Origin: Sporosarcina sp. Te-1
GTDB taxonomy: Bacteria; Bacillota; Bacilli; Bacillales_A; Planococcaceae
DNA length: 64,000 bases
Direction of reading: 5' to 3'
Assembly: GCF_017498505.1 (NCBI RefSeq)
Contig: NZ_CP071798.1
Coordinates: 1,364,001-1,428,000 of the forward strand
The position numbers and the translations under genes were made by a program. Positions 15,602 through 23,639 of this stretch are shown in pieces (the stretch's first letter is position 1; the number at the start of each line of letters is the position of its first letter). Below the pieces are notes generated by a model. It saw nothing but the letters and a program-made list of their open reading frames with translations, did no database searches and was not told the origin of the DNA.

Positions 15602-17392
15602 TTACTTCTGATGTTTTTCCAGAAAGTCCAGCATGCGGCTGTACACAGTTATTTCATTTTCTTTCTTTGAGAAGCCGTGTCCTTCGTCGTCGAGCACCAA
15701 ATATTCTACGTCCCGTCCGTGGGCTTCCAGCTTCGCTACAATCTGATCCGATTCTTCTTTCACAACACGTGGATCTTTGGCACCTTGGATGACGAGCATC
15801 GGTTTCGTCATGCCCTCTAAATATGTGACAGGTGAATCTTTAATGAAACGTTCCTTGTCGCGAACCGGGTCTCCAATCCATCGGTCCATCATCGGCTTCC
15901 AATGAGGCGGGACGGATTCAACGAAGGTGAACAAGTTAGAGACACCAAAGATATCGACAACGGCTTTGAAATAGTCGGCATGCCTTCCATGCAATAACAA
16001 AGCCATATAGCCGCCATAGCTGCCGCCAACGAGGAATAAGCGCTCCCGATCGGTGTGACCGTTCTCAATCAACCATTCTATGCCCGTAATGCAGTCTAAA
16101 CGAGGACCTTCACCCCAGTCCCGTTCCACCATCTTAGTAAATTCAGAGCCATAACCGGTACTCCCTCTGAAGTTAGGAGCGAAGATTGAATAGCCCCTGT
16201 TCAAGAAACATTGGAACATGGAACGGAACATCTTTCTTTCGGAAGACTGCGGACCGCCATGCGGCCAAAATATTGTAAACCCATTATCCCGGTCTGCTTT
16301 TGGCTTAAATAATAATGCCTCGATTTCAAGTCCATCATAAGATGGATAGGATACCACTTCGGGTTCCACCATCTGTTCTTTACTTACACCTAGCACCCGA
16401 TTATCCGTCAACTGTTTCCATTCCACTCCGTCTAAAGAATAGAAGATATTCAAAGGAACCGTGGCACTTCGGCCCAATAGATAAATGGCACCTGACTTTG
16501 CCACTTCCAGCTGATCAATCGTGTCAATCGGCAGCGTACATGCATGCAATGTCGCCGAATTTATTTCATATTTATAAAGCTTATCTACAACGCCATGAGA
16601 GGTGGTCAAATAGAAGGAACTTGCTTCTTTAACCCATTTGATCGAGCTTACACTTTCTTCCTTGAGCTCTAATTCCTTCGTAAATGTTTTAGATGGAATG
16701 TGGAACTTGGCCACATACGAAAAATCACTGTCGTAATCTGTAATAAAGAAAATGGTGTCATTATCCACAAATACAGGATTAAACGCTATATGCACTTGAT
16801 CAGGATCTGGCGTCAGATAAAGGGTTTCCTCACCAATTTTAACAAAGCTGATGACATACGTATTCGCAAACGAGCTTTGGTACACAAGCTTCTCTTCATC
16901 TTGTGAAACCACAGCCACCTGGGTCGGAGCTTTATCTCCCAAATGCAACAAAACATCTTTGCCTGTTTTCAGATTGCGCATATGCGTGTTCATAAAGTTA
17001 GGGTTGTCTTTCGAAGTAACATAATAGACGCGTTCTCCGTCATCACTCACATGACTCAAATAAAACTTGTCATTCGCGTCTCCTGTAATAAAGGGCTCTG
17101 GTAAACCTCCGTCAAATGGCACCGCATACATTTGATAGTTCTCGTCCCCATCCCGATCGAATCCTGCCAACACATAACGATTTTCCGGGTCAATCTCGAT
17201 GAACGCACAGGATTCGTCTGTGTGAGCAAATAAATAGGGATAAGTTGCAGGTAAATCCATAGCCCACAAATTCATTTTCCCATTCATATTCGTATTGAAA
17301 ATCAAACGTTTTTCATCTTTACTGACAGCAAAATTTGTAATGGAGTACGTTCTAAAAAATTGTTCTACTGTCGGTTTTGCAAAATGAATCAT
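15602..17392 (-). CDS. S9 family peptidase (prolyl oligopeptidase / acylaminoacyl peptidase type)
   Basis: Cytosolic serine peptidase of 596 residues: an N-terminal beta-propeller-like region (WD-type strands, residues about 20-330) and a C-terminal alpha/beta hydrolase domain. The nucleophile serine sits in VGGSYGGYMALL, the aspartate in VIQGAKDPRVVKEES and the histidine in DDEGHGFSKKEN. The oxyanion segment is FWPHGGPQSSE. It cleaves short peptides in this family. The frame extends 15 codons upstream, but a GGGGTGAT site before the internal ATG, and family length, favour the start given. Single gene with its own terminator. Confidence 0.88.
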   Translation of the reverse strand: MIHFAKPTVEQFFRTYSITNFAVSKDEKRLIFNTNMNGKMNLWAMDLPATYPYLFAHTDESCAFIEIDPENRYVLAGFDRDGDENYQMYAVPFDGGLPEPFITGDANDKFYLSHVSDDGERVYYVTSKDNPNFMNTHMRNLKTGKDVLLHLGDKAPTQVAVVSQDEEKLVYQSSFANTYVISFVKIGEETLYLTPDPDQVHIAFNPVFVDNDTIFFITDYDSDFSYVAKFHIPSKTFTKELELKEESVSSIKWVKEASSFYLTTSHGVVDKLYKYEINSATLHACTLPIDTIDQLEVAKSGAIYLLGRSATVPLNIFYSLDGVEWKQLTDNRVLGVSKEQMVEPEVVSYPSYDGLEIEALLFKPKADRDNGFTIFWPHGGPQSSERKMFRSMFQCFLNRGYSIFAPNFRGSTGYGSEFTKMVERDWGEGPRLDCITGIEWLIENGHTDRERLFLVGGSYGGYMALLLHGRHADYFKAVVDIFGVSNLFTFVESVPPHWKPMMDRWIGDPVRDKERFIKDSPVTYLEGMTKPMLVIQGAKDPRVVKEESDQIVAKLEAHGRDVEYLVLDDEGHGFSKKENEITVYSRMLDFLEKHQK

Positions 17393-17575
17393 CTCATCAC
17401 CCCTGAATTTTTTAAAAAGTCCTACAATCCTTCTCATTATACCGAAAAGATTCTGCCGAAACTAGTATCCCTACTCATCCGTACATTTTTCACATAGACT
17501 AGTCAAAGATGATATTTCCAATTGCAAATATGGTAGTATAGATGGGAAAGATTTATCAGCATGGAGGTGAATTTT

Positions 17576-17851
17576 GTGGAACATCAGCAAACCGTCCAAC
17601 AACGTCCAGAAAGCAACGGCCTGGCTATCGCAGCCCTCGTACTCGGTATTATCGGTGTCGTACTCAATTTCGTTATTATCATTCCATACTTTTTAGGTAT
17701 TTTAGCAATCATATTCGGATCAGTGGGACTTAAAAAGCCGTATGGTAGAGGTATGTCAATAGCGGGAATTATCTTGGGATCAGTTGCCCTGTTAATGAAA
17801 ATCTGTTTTTGGATTCTAATCTTCATTTTAGGAAGTATTGGGGACTATTGA
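17576..17851 (+). CDS. DUF4190 domain small membrane protein
   Basis: A 91-residue protein with a short Gln-rich head and two to three hydrophobic helices: NGLAIAALVLGIIGVVLNF and, after the loop GLKKPYGRGMSIAGI, a second IILGSVALL segment. This is the DUF4190 layout; function unknown. GTG start six bases after GGAGGTG; the ATG inside that ribosome-binding site is not used. Ends at a bidirectional terminator. Confidence 0.78.
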   Translation: MEHQQTVQQRPESNGLAIAALVLGIIGVVLNFVIIIPYFLGILAIIFGSVGLKKPYGRGMSIAGIILGSVALLMKICFWILIFILGSIGDY

Positions 17852-17871
17852 TTTGATTCCTAGCAAAAGAG

Positions 17872-17903
17872 AAAGCGATGACTCCGCTGTCATCGCTTTC
17901 ATT
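17872..17903. terminator. Bidirectional terminator, DUF4190 / DUF4870 genes
   Basis: AAAGCGATGAC / GTCATCGCTTT with a six-base loop between convergent genes. Confidence 0.85.
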
Positions 17904-18294
17904 TTATTTGGTCAACCTGCTTTTCCGCAATGTCTCCGATGACAGGCAACTTATAGTAGTTTCCATTATAGGCTTGATACATCATCAATAGCATGATGGC
18001 AAACGCAAGTACCGATAATAGGAAACTGAAAATGAGGCCGATAATTGGTAGGAAACCTAATACGATATGAATCATAAAAATTGCTATAGCTAAAAATAAC
18101 GACTGAAATGCGTGAAATCGGATAAACCGATTTTCTTTCTCGATAAAAAGGAATATAATTCCAATGATAAATAGGTAGCTTAGCGCCCCTCCCACATTGG
18201 GTGTCAATCCGACCGATGTTTTTTCCGATTCTTCCAATCGATCAGGCGTTTGTTCCGGGTTCGGTTCCTTTTGGTTCTGTCCGTTTTCGCTCAA
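17899..18294 (-). CDS. DUF4870 (Tic20-like) membrane protein
   Basis: A 131-residue protein: charged N-terminal 30 residues (Glu/Gln/Pro-rich), then helices around GGALSYLFIIGIIFLFIE, FHAFQSLFLAIAIFMIHIVLGF and LLSVLAFAIMLLMMYQAY. The motif RFIRFHAFQSLFL is diagnostic for DUF4870. Function unknown. TTG start after GGAGGG. No partner gene is linked. Confidence 0.82.
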   Translation of the reverse strand: MSENGQNQKEPNPEQTPDRLEESEKTSVGLTPNVGGALSYLFIIGIIFLFIEKENRFIRFHAFQSLFLAIAIFMIHIVLGFLPIIGLIFSFLLSVLAFAIMLLMMYQAYNGNYYKLPVIGDIAEKQVDQIK

Positions 18295-18348
18295 TCGTTT
18301 CCCTCCTCCATTGTACTATATTGTATTGCGTTCTCCTTCATTCCTGTA

Positions 18349-19068
18349 TCACAGCTTTTCGCCAGAATGTTTCGTAGGACTGCTTTTACGTTTAATGGCA
18401 TACTGGGTCGTTATGATATAACCCTTCTCTATTTTCTCAGCCAAGTCGTGACTGCGTTCGTAAATGATAGATCGGAGATGGTCCATTTGCCTTACCAATT
18501 TTTCTAATATGCTTTCATGCCGATCCAACCGGCTGCTCATTTCTAGTTGGGCCGCTGTTTGTTTTTCCAGCGCGTCTGCAACCCTATGCTGATCCCTCTG
18601 TTGTTCTTCTATTTTTGTTAAAAGTACATCATGCAGCTTTTTTGTATCTTGTAGATTCAGCGTCAGCTCATTATTTGCGCGATGGATCGACATAATTTGT
18701 CGAATTAGTTCCTCTTGCTCCTTTTCCTTAGATAGTAAGGACTGCTGCAATATTTGGTTTTGCTTCTCTATCTTATCCAATCTCTCCATGACATTTTCCT
18801 CAAAAGCCGCCTTACTATATTGCTGCTCCTCGAGTTCCTCCAAGCGATGGGAAACCGACAGCCATCGATTGCTTTGTTTCTTTTGTTGCTTAGATAAATC
18901 CACTTCCAATTGCACTACTCTGTCACGCATCGCTTCTTCAATCTTCCTCTGGTTTGTCTGCCATTCCGTCAACGGATCATACCGGTAATGATCCTGATTC
19001 GGTTCGTGGAGAGCAGTTGTAGTAGTAAACATCTGTGGATGCTGTCGGCCATTCATGAAAAGTCCCAT
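18349..19068 (-). CDS. Long coiled-coil protein of unknown function
   Basis: A 239-residue hydrophilic protein, predicted helical almost throughout; residues about 35-215 show heptad-like spacing of Leu/Ile with many Glu, Gln and Lys (for example KAAFEENVMERLDKIEKQN). A tail of basic residues (KRKSSPTKHSGEK) ends it. No signal peptide or membrane helix. I recognise no family; structural or scaffolding roles are possible but not shown. GGGGGTA precedes the ATG. Spacing to both neighbours suggests an independent transcript. Confidence 0.7.
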   Translation of the reverse strand: MGLFMNGRQHPQMFTTTTALHEPNQDHYRYDPLTEWQTNQRKIEEAMRDRVVQLEVDLSKQQKKQSNRWLSVSHRLEELEEQQYSKAAFEENVMERLDKIEKQNQILQQSLLSKEKEQEELIRQIMSIHRANNELTLNLQDTKKLHDVLLTKIEEQQRDQHRVADALEKQTAAQLEMSSRLDRHESILEKLVRQMDHLRSIIYERSHDLAEKIEKGYIITTQYAIKRKSSPTKHSGEKL

Positions 19069-19146
19069 GCGAATACCCCCTTTGCCCGTATCCTATGCAC
19101 TTTCCTGTATCATTGGTGAAACATCTTGCAGGGCAGTTACGATGCA

Positions 19147-19173
19147 GAAAAAAGAACTGCCCGTATAGGCAGT
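19147..19173 (-). terminator. Terminator of the VLRF1-type gene
   Basis: ACTGCC / GGCAGT with a six-base loop; TCTTTTTT follows on the minus strand. Confidence 0.75.
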
Positions 19174-19216
19174 CCATTGAGCGGCAAAATCTCGCTGTTT
19201 GTTTAGTAGTCTTAAT

Positions 19217-20011
19217 TCACCTTTCAAAAACTTGATGTAGTACTTTATTCGGCTCTACATTGATCAAGTTTTTATAAATGCAATTATTCGGTTTCTGTCT
19301 TAATGAGCCCGCAAACGATTTTGCCAGATCTGCTTCGCCCACCACATATAGCTCTTTCCAGCCTTTTGTCTTTCTCATGTTTTCAACGATCGTTCCCATA
19401 TCTTTATAAAATCGATCTAGATTTTCACGAAGTCGCTGATCTAGATCATCTACATGGCTTCCGCCCGTTCCACGTTGATTGGCCGAATTTAAACCTTTTT
19501 GTTCTCTCCATACATCAAGTCCCGAGTCGAAGGAGTATGTCTTTTCGTCATGGACAAATCCCATGGCGGTATCGAGAATTCGAACTTCTCCAAAGCTAGG
19601 CAGGACGACGCCTGCTTGTGGATAGGCTTTTATCATGTATTCAAACTGCTCAGTAACGGGATGATCTTCCCAATAAAAATTAGTTTTTACGGGAATCTGT
19701 ACATAGTGGACGGACCATAGCTTTGGATTCTCCGACGCAAAAATAACGACTCCTTTAAGCAAGTCGTTTTGATGTTCTTCGATCTCCGCTGCCACTTTCT
19801 CTTTCAAATCAGCGAATGCTTTCATTTCGCTTTCGTCTTTTGAGGCTTTCAAATATTCATCGAGTCGCTTTAAGCCATTTTTCAACTGTATTTTCCAAGC
19901 TCCATTCTGCTGCTCCGGGTCTGCAGGGTTCGTGTTCAAATAGACGGTCAATACACACCGATGATCACAGTTAAAATTCTGTAAGGCTTGAAGTTCCTTG
20001 CTAACTGACAT
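19217..20011 (-). CDS. VLRF1 / aeRF1-type release factor homologue (Vms1-like)
   Basis: A 264-residue protein resembling the bacterial VLRF1 family, relatives of the eukaryotic Vms1/ANKZF1 peptidyl-tRNA hydrolases that free stalled nascent chains. The N-terminal LTVYLNTNP strand opens the eRF1-like domain; the loop NQRGTGGSHVDDLDQRLREN (about residues 178-197) occupies the place of the release-factor GGQ loop, with a Gly-Gly and a nearby conserved Arg. The C-terminal part contains WKELYVVGEADLAKSFAGSL. It probably acts at the ribosome in the cytosol. Monocistronic. Family recognised with fair confidence; activity is inferred. Confidence 0.75.
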   Translation of the reverse strand: MSVSKELQALQNFNCDHRCVLTVYLNTNPADPEQQNGAWKIQLKNGLKRLDEYLKASKDESEMKAFADLKEKVAAEIEEHQNDLLKGVVIFASENPKLWSVHYVQIPVKTNFYWEDHPVTEQFEYMIKAYPQAGVVLPSFGEVRILDTAMGFVHDEKTYSFDSGLDVWREQKGLNSANQRGTGGSHVDDLDQRLRENLDRFYKDMGTIVENMRKTKGWKELYVVGEADLAKSFAGSLRQKPNNCIYKNLINVEPNKVLHQVFER

Positions 20012-20078
20012 GTATCCTTCGACCTCCTCTTGATTTATTAACTATTCTCATACCCTATTAAACTTCGAATGAAACAAT

Positions 20079-20100
20079 AAAAGCCCTTATTCGGGCTTTT
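20079..20100. terminator. Terminator of the PepSY-like gene
   Basis: AAAAGCCC / GGGCTTTT with a six-base loop and T-rich flanks on both strands. Confidence 0.8.
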
Positions 20101-20102
20101 AT

Positions 20103-20348
20103 TTAGTCGAGTTTCAGTTTAGTGATCTGGCCAGTTACCGCATCCACTTTGATTTCATACTTGAGCCCTTCGTCAGTTCGGATATCAATTTCATAAAGCA
20201 ATACGCCGTCGTCATAATCCAATTCTGCTTTCACCACTTCACCCGGGACACGAGTTTTCGCAATCGTTATCGCTTGATCAAACGATATATTTCGATACTT
20301 CGGGTTTTGCCAATGATTTTCCCAGTAATCGTTTTGGATATTTGTCAT
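20103..20348 (-). CDS. Small PepSY-domain protein
   Basis: An 81-residue protein that is essentially one PepSY domain: helix ISFDQAITIAKTRVPGEVV followed by strands AELDYDDGVLLYEIDIRTD and the closing DAVTGQITKLKLD, the hallmark ending of PepSY. No signal peptide, so it is cytosolic, unlike most secreted PepSY proteins. Role unknown; PepSY domains often inhibit peptidases. Single gene with terminator. Confidence 0.75.
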   Translation of the reverse strand: MTNIQNDYWENHWQNPKYRNISFDQAITIAKTRVPGEVVKAELDYDDGVLLYEIDIRTDEGLKYEIKVDAVTGQITKLKLD

Positions 20349-20479
20349 AATCCATTCCCCTCCAACATTCAGGCGTCTGTACTATCGTATTCAGCGAACC
20401 TTAAATTGTTCGGAAAATCGTATAAAAATTAGGATTCATGCCATATTAGAGAGGACTAAACGGAGAGGAAGATTGCACA

Positions 20480-20638
20480 ATGGGAAGAGATAATCATAAT
20501 AATAAAACCGGCAATAATACTCGGTCATTGCCACAAACACCTAAAAATCAAAAAATCAATTCAAACGATATGAAAGAGGAAATTGCAAGTGAAATGGCGG
20601 AATTGCATCAGGCGAAAAAGAAAAAGAAATTTAGATGA
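20480..20638 (+). CDS. YfhD-like small protein (52 aa)
   Basis: A very short gene. The 52-residue product begins MGRDNHNNKTGNN and contains RSLPQTPKNQK, matching my memory of the B. subtilis YfhD family, then a Glu-rich helix (KEEIASEMAELHQ) and a lysine run at the end. These are tiny, hydrophilic, probably sporulation- or stress-related proteins of unknown function. A GAGAGG site lies 11 bases upstream of the ATG. Followed by a strong hairpin. Confidence 0.7.
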   Translation: MGRDNHNNKTGNNTRSLPQTPKNQKINSNDMKEEIASEMAELHQAKKKKKFR

Positions 20639-20696
20639 TACGTTCAGAAGACATGAGAGAAGCTCATTCTTATTACTAAGCAATCAATATAAGCGC

Positions 20697-20730
20697 GAGC
20701 CGATTGTCCTTTGAAACGGACGATCGGCTC
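20697..20730. terminator. Strong hairpin between the YfhD-like gene and a GNAT gene
   Basis: GAGCCGAT-GTCC / GGAC-ATCGGCTC. Lies between convergent genes; T-runs are only moderate, but position argues for a terminator. Confidence 0.6.
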
Positions 20731-20750
20731 GTATCATGATTTTATATCAT

Positions 20751-21311
20751 TTACTGGATGTTAGGATTGTATTGATTCCATTCCTGCTCAAGCACACTGA
20801 ACAACATGGAGTCTCTCCACTCGTTCTCTATTCTCATATTTTGACGCAACTGACCCTCTTTTTTCATACCGACTTTCTCAAGCACACTGGCAGAAGCCTT
20901 GTTCCTTGGATCGCATGTGCCGAATATCCGATGCAAGTGCAAAGAATGAAAACCAAATTGGATCAACAAGCGGGCTGTTTCTGTGGCCAGTCCTTGCCCC
21001 CAATAATCAGGGTGTATAATATAGGGAATTTCCCCTTGCCTATGATGTATACTCCGAATGTTTATTTCTCCAGCTCCAACCAGTTTCTGCTGCTCCATGT
21101 GGATGACTGCAAAAACAAAACGAGTGCGAGGACTTCTTTCTGCATCTTCCACTATCGTTCGGACAAACTCATATGTTTCCGTTTCGGTATTCGGCCCCCA
21201 TGCTTGATAGCGAGAGACCTTCTCTAAAGAGGCATAGGAATGAACCCCGTTCCAGTCCTCCAATGTCAACTCACGAAGAAACAATTTAGGACCCACTATT
21301 TTTTCATCCAC
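20751..21311 (-). CDS. GNAT family N-acetyltransferase (RimJ/RimL type)
   Basis: A 186-residue acetyltransferase. Family marks are KLFLRELTLEDWNGVHSYA at the N-terminus, the acetyl-CoA pyrophosphate loop PDYWGQGLATETARLLIQFGF (about residues 101-121) and NKASASVLEKVGMKKEGQLR near 137-156, which closely resembles ribosomal-protein acetyltransferases. Substrate unknown. It is the last gene of the long minus-strand run that begins near 30.1 kb; 38 bp separate it from the cupin gene. Confidence 0.85.
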   Translation of the reverse strand: MDEKIVGPKLFLRELTLEDWNGVHSYASLEKVSRYQAWGPNTETETYEFVRTIVEDAERSPRTRFVFAVIHMEQQKLVGAGEINIRSIHHRQGEIPYIIHPDYWGQGLATETARLLIQFGFHSLHLHRIFGTCDPRNKASASVLEKVGMKKEGQLRQNMRIENEWRDSMLFSVLEQEWNQYNPNIQ

Positions 21312-21349
21312 GGGCCATCCCCTTCTCTATCGCTTGCTTGACCTGCTGC

Positions 21350-21718
21350 TTACTTTTGCTCTATACCTTCCAGGAAGTACGTAAAAGTATGTTCCAGTCC
21401 GTGGGATTCCACAAACAATGCTTTCATCCCGCTTGGAGACACGGTTTGATGTTCTTCTCCTTTTCTCCAAAGGACGATGTCGCCTGTTGTCACTTTCACT
21501 TCCGGTTCATTTCCTGCACGAACCCAGCCTTCCCCTTCCAGAACGAGAAACAATTGTGGAACGGTCGCTTCATGATATCCAATGTTTCCTCCTTCACTCA
21601 GCTCCACAATTGCTATATGTGAAGGGTGGTCAGTCATCAAGATTTTACGCATGAGCATCTTGGAGTCGTATTGAGAAAGTTCTTTTCCCTCGATTTCATC
21701 GGTTCGTATAATCTTCAC
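21350..21718 (-). CDS. Cupin domain protein
   Basis: A 122-residue single-domain cupin: HPSHIAIVELSEGGNIGYHEATVPQLFLVLEGEGWV followed by VTTGDIVLWRKGEEHQT, the two metal-binding motifs (His and Glu in the first, His in the second). Function unknown; such proteins are small-molecule-binding enzymes or sensors. GTG start after AAGGAAGGGG; its first codons overlap the end of the broken Nudix gene by 23 bp, implying coupled translation. Confidence 0.8.
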   Translation of the reverse strand: MKIIRTDEIEGKELSQYDSKMLMRKILMTDHPSHIAIVELSEGGNIGYHEATVPQLFLVLEGEGWVRAGNEPEVKVTTGDIVLWRKGEEHQTVSPSGMKALFVESHGLEHTFTYFLEGIEQK

Positions 21719-22200
21719 AGACGTTCCCCTTCCTTGATTGTTTATCTTCACCAATTAACCGCAAATAATCCTGGATCATCGGCAAATCCGGTGCATTGCA
21801 ATTTTCCGGCAGCTCACTCGGAGAAAAAAACTGTGCATCCAACACTTCATCCGGATTCCCTTGCAGGCAACCATGGAACTGCTTGCAGATGTACGTGGCG
21901 ACAACGTTGTATACTTCGTCGCCATGCGGATATCGGTAATACAATTCCTTTCCCGAATATAATTTGAACGGCGTCAACTCGATAGCTGTTATATTTGTCT
22001 CCTCCCACAGCTCCCGTCTAGCCACTTCTTCCAATGTTTCACCAAGTTCCATCGTTCCGCCTGGCAAGCCCCAGCAGAAATTATCATTCCGCTGTTGCAT
22101 GAGAATACGGTCCAATTCATCAATGACTATCAACATTTGCTCCTGCCAATATGATCGGTCGCGTGCCTATAAGATCTCTTAGTTCCTTAACATATCCCAT
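21696..22200 (-). pseudogene. Nudix hydrolase with a frameshift after codon 21
   Basis: The gene should start at the ATG at 22200, two bases after the VOC stop and behind AGGGG. The first 21 codons read MGYVKELRDLIGTRPIILAGA, then the frame closes at a TGA after an extra A (GCAAATG). Reading GCAATG instead gives a gapless match to the paralogue at 23.1-23.6 kb. The remaining frame from the ATG at 22136 encodes an otherwise complete Nudix domain: GGTMELGETLEEVARRELWE and EET fit GX5EX7REUXEEXGU. Either a pseudogene, a sequencing error, or restart at that ATG, which has GGAG three bases upstream. Confidence 0.7.
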
Positions 22201-22202
22201 TG

Positions 22203-22613
22203 CTATCCCCTATTTGCTTTGAAGGAAGCACTCAGTTCACTCCAAACATCAAACAGATTTCCATCCAGATCGGAAAATACGAAATTAACCCCGGCATGTC
22301 CACGGTTCTCGATTTCACCTACTGTCACACCACGTTCTGTTAGGGTTCTCTGCAAGTCCTTTAACGCGGACTCTCCATCCACTTCAAAAGTAAGTGAAAA
22401 TCGTGTTTTGTCTCTTGCATCTGTAAAATTAGCCGATTCTTTTTCTCTCGCTTTTACAAGAAAGAAACTTTGATCTGCTAAATCCAAAATCGCTTTATCC
22501 TCGTCTTCATAATTCAGTTTCGCTCCCAGATGGTCGACGTACCAACGAGCTGATTCCTTCACGTTCTGTACGGGAATATAAGTTGTCCCGACACGTAAAA
22601 GCCTTTCTGACAT
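22203..22613 (-). CDS. VOC / bleomycin-resistance-like protein
   Basis: A 136-residue vicinal-oxygen-chelate protein. GTTYIPVQNVKESARWYVDHLGAKL at the N-terminus and GVNFVFSDLDGNLFDVW at the C-terminus are the paired VOC modules. Function unknown. The ATG after GGGAGGAA is used rather than upstream in-frame ATGs. Its first codon lies directly beside the stop of the ASCH gene, so the two are translated in series. Confidence 0.85.
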   Translation of the reverse strand: MSERLLRVGTTYIPVQNVKESARWYVDHLGAKLNYEDEDKAILDLADQSFFLVKAREKESANFTDARDKTRFSLTFEVDGESALKDLQRTLTERGVTVGEIENRGHAGVNFVFSDLDGNLFDVWSELSASFKANRG

Positions 22614-22614
22614 A

Positions 22615-23061
22615 TTAAATTCCTCCCTTGTCATCAACTAATACAAACCTTTCACATACAAGAAGCATTTCATTGGAGAAGGGCAATCCGACCTTCCCCA
22701 TTTCTTCTTTGAAATAACGCTCATGAATCTGTTTCCATTCTTCATATGAACCTTCCCCTTCTGCTAACGCAAATTCCTCTTCAACATCGCAGAAAGGAAT
22801 AAGGGATACATCTGTTGTCTTAATCATCGCGACGGGCTCTTCTAGACTATTTAAAATAATACTGTACTCATTTAGCTGCGGCAGCGGCTCATTTTGCACC
22901 TCATACAGTGCATAAGCGGAACAGGTAGCGGTCTTTTTTCCACTGAGCACCTTTTGAGCCAATTCATCCGGGGAATCTCCAAACATCCAGGCACTGACTA
23001 CATTAGGCCGTTCCTTTGTCCCCCAATATGCATCCCAATACTTTTTGGCAGCTGCATTCAA
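22615..23061 (-). CDS. ASCH domain protein
   Basis: A 148-residue ASCH-fold protein, relatives of which bind RNA or act on modified nucleosides (for example N4-acetylcytidine amidohydrolase). The signature KVLSGKKTATCSAYALYE (about residues 36-53) and CDVEEEFALAEGEGSYEEW near 90-108 are characteristic. TTG start behind GGGGGG. Fits the neighbourhood of small nucleotide- and modification-related enzymes. Confidence 0.82.
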   Translation of the reverse strand: MNAAAKKYWDAYWGTKERPNVVSAWMFGDSPDELAQKVLSGKKTATCSAYALYEVQNEPLPQLNEYSIILNSLEEPVAMIKTTDVSLIPFCDVEEEFALAEGEGSYEEWKQIHERYFKEEMGKVGLPFSNEMLLVCERFVLVDDKGGI

Positions 23062-23140
23062 TTGAATCCCCCCTTAGATGATCATCCCTATTACTTATTC
23101 TCTTGCTTAACACAAAACACGATGCATATATGCATCCATG

Positions 23141-23620
23141 TTATCTCCCTGTTTTAACTCGCTCACGCTCATATATCCGTAAAAATTCATCCAATATAGT
23201 TCGATGGCTTCCGACTATATTATTTGGCAGTTCATTCGGTAGAAAGTATTCGTACGCCAGAGATTCTTTTGGATCCACAACAAGCTTTCCTGTAATAGAG
23301 GTTGAATAATAAGCCGCCGTCACTACGTAGAATTCGTCTCCGTTCGCAGCTTTTATGTATTGATCAGGACCCGAATAGACATTGATGAGTGATAAATCTC
23401 CGACCGATAAACCCGTCTCCTCAAACAGTTCCCGCCTCGCCACGTCTTCAGTCGATTCACCAAGTTCCATCAAGCCTCCTGGAAGACCCCAAACCCCTTC
23501 GGGAAATTTCCGTTGTTGCATTAAAATCCGGCCTTGCCCGTCAATTGCCACAAGCACGGAGCCGACAAAAATCATAGGCCGATGCCCAACCAGTTTTCTA
23601 ATTTCTTCTATGTAACCCAT
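23141..23620 (-). CDS. Nudix hydrolase
   Basis: A 159-residue hydrolase of nucleoside-diphosphate-linked compounds. The Nudix box is GLMELGESTEDVARRELFEE (starting near residue 48), followed by TGL; the catalytic Glu residues are all present. It begins MGYIEEIRKLVGHRPMIFVG, the same opening as the frameshifted paralogue at 22.2 kb, so the two arose by duplication. Substrate unknown. The start after AAGGAA is preferred over an upstream ATG. Confidence 0.87.
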   Translation of the reverse strand: MGYIEEIRKLVGHRPMIFVGSVLVAIDGQGRILMQQRKFPEGVWGLPGGLMELGESTEDVARRELFEETGLSVGDLSLINVYSGPDQYIKAANGDEFYVVTAAYYSTSITGKLVVDPKESLAYEYFLPNELPNNIVGSHRTILDEFLRIYERERVKTGR

Positions 23621-23639
23621 TTCCTTTTCATTCCTTCCT

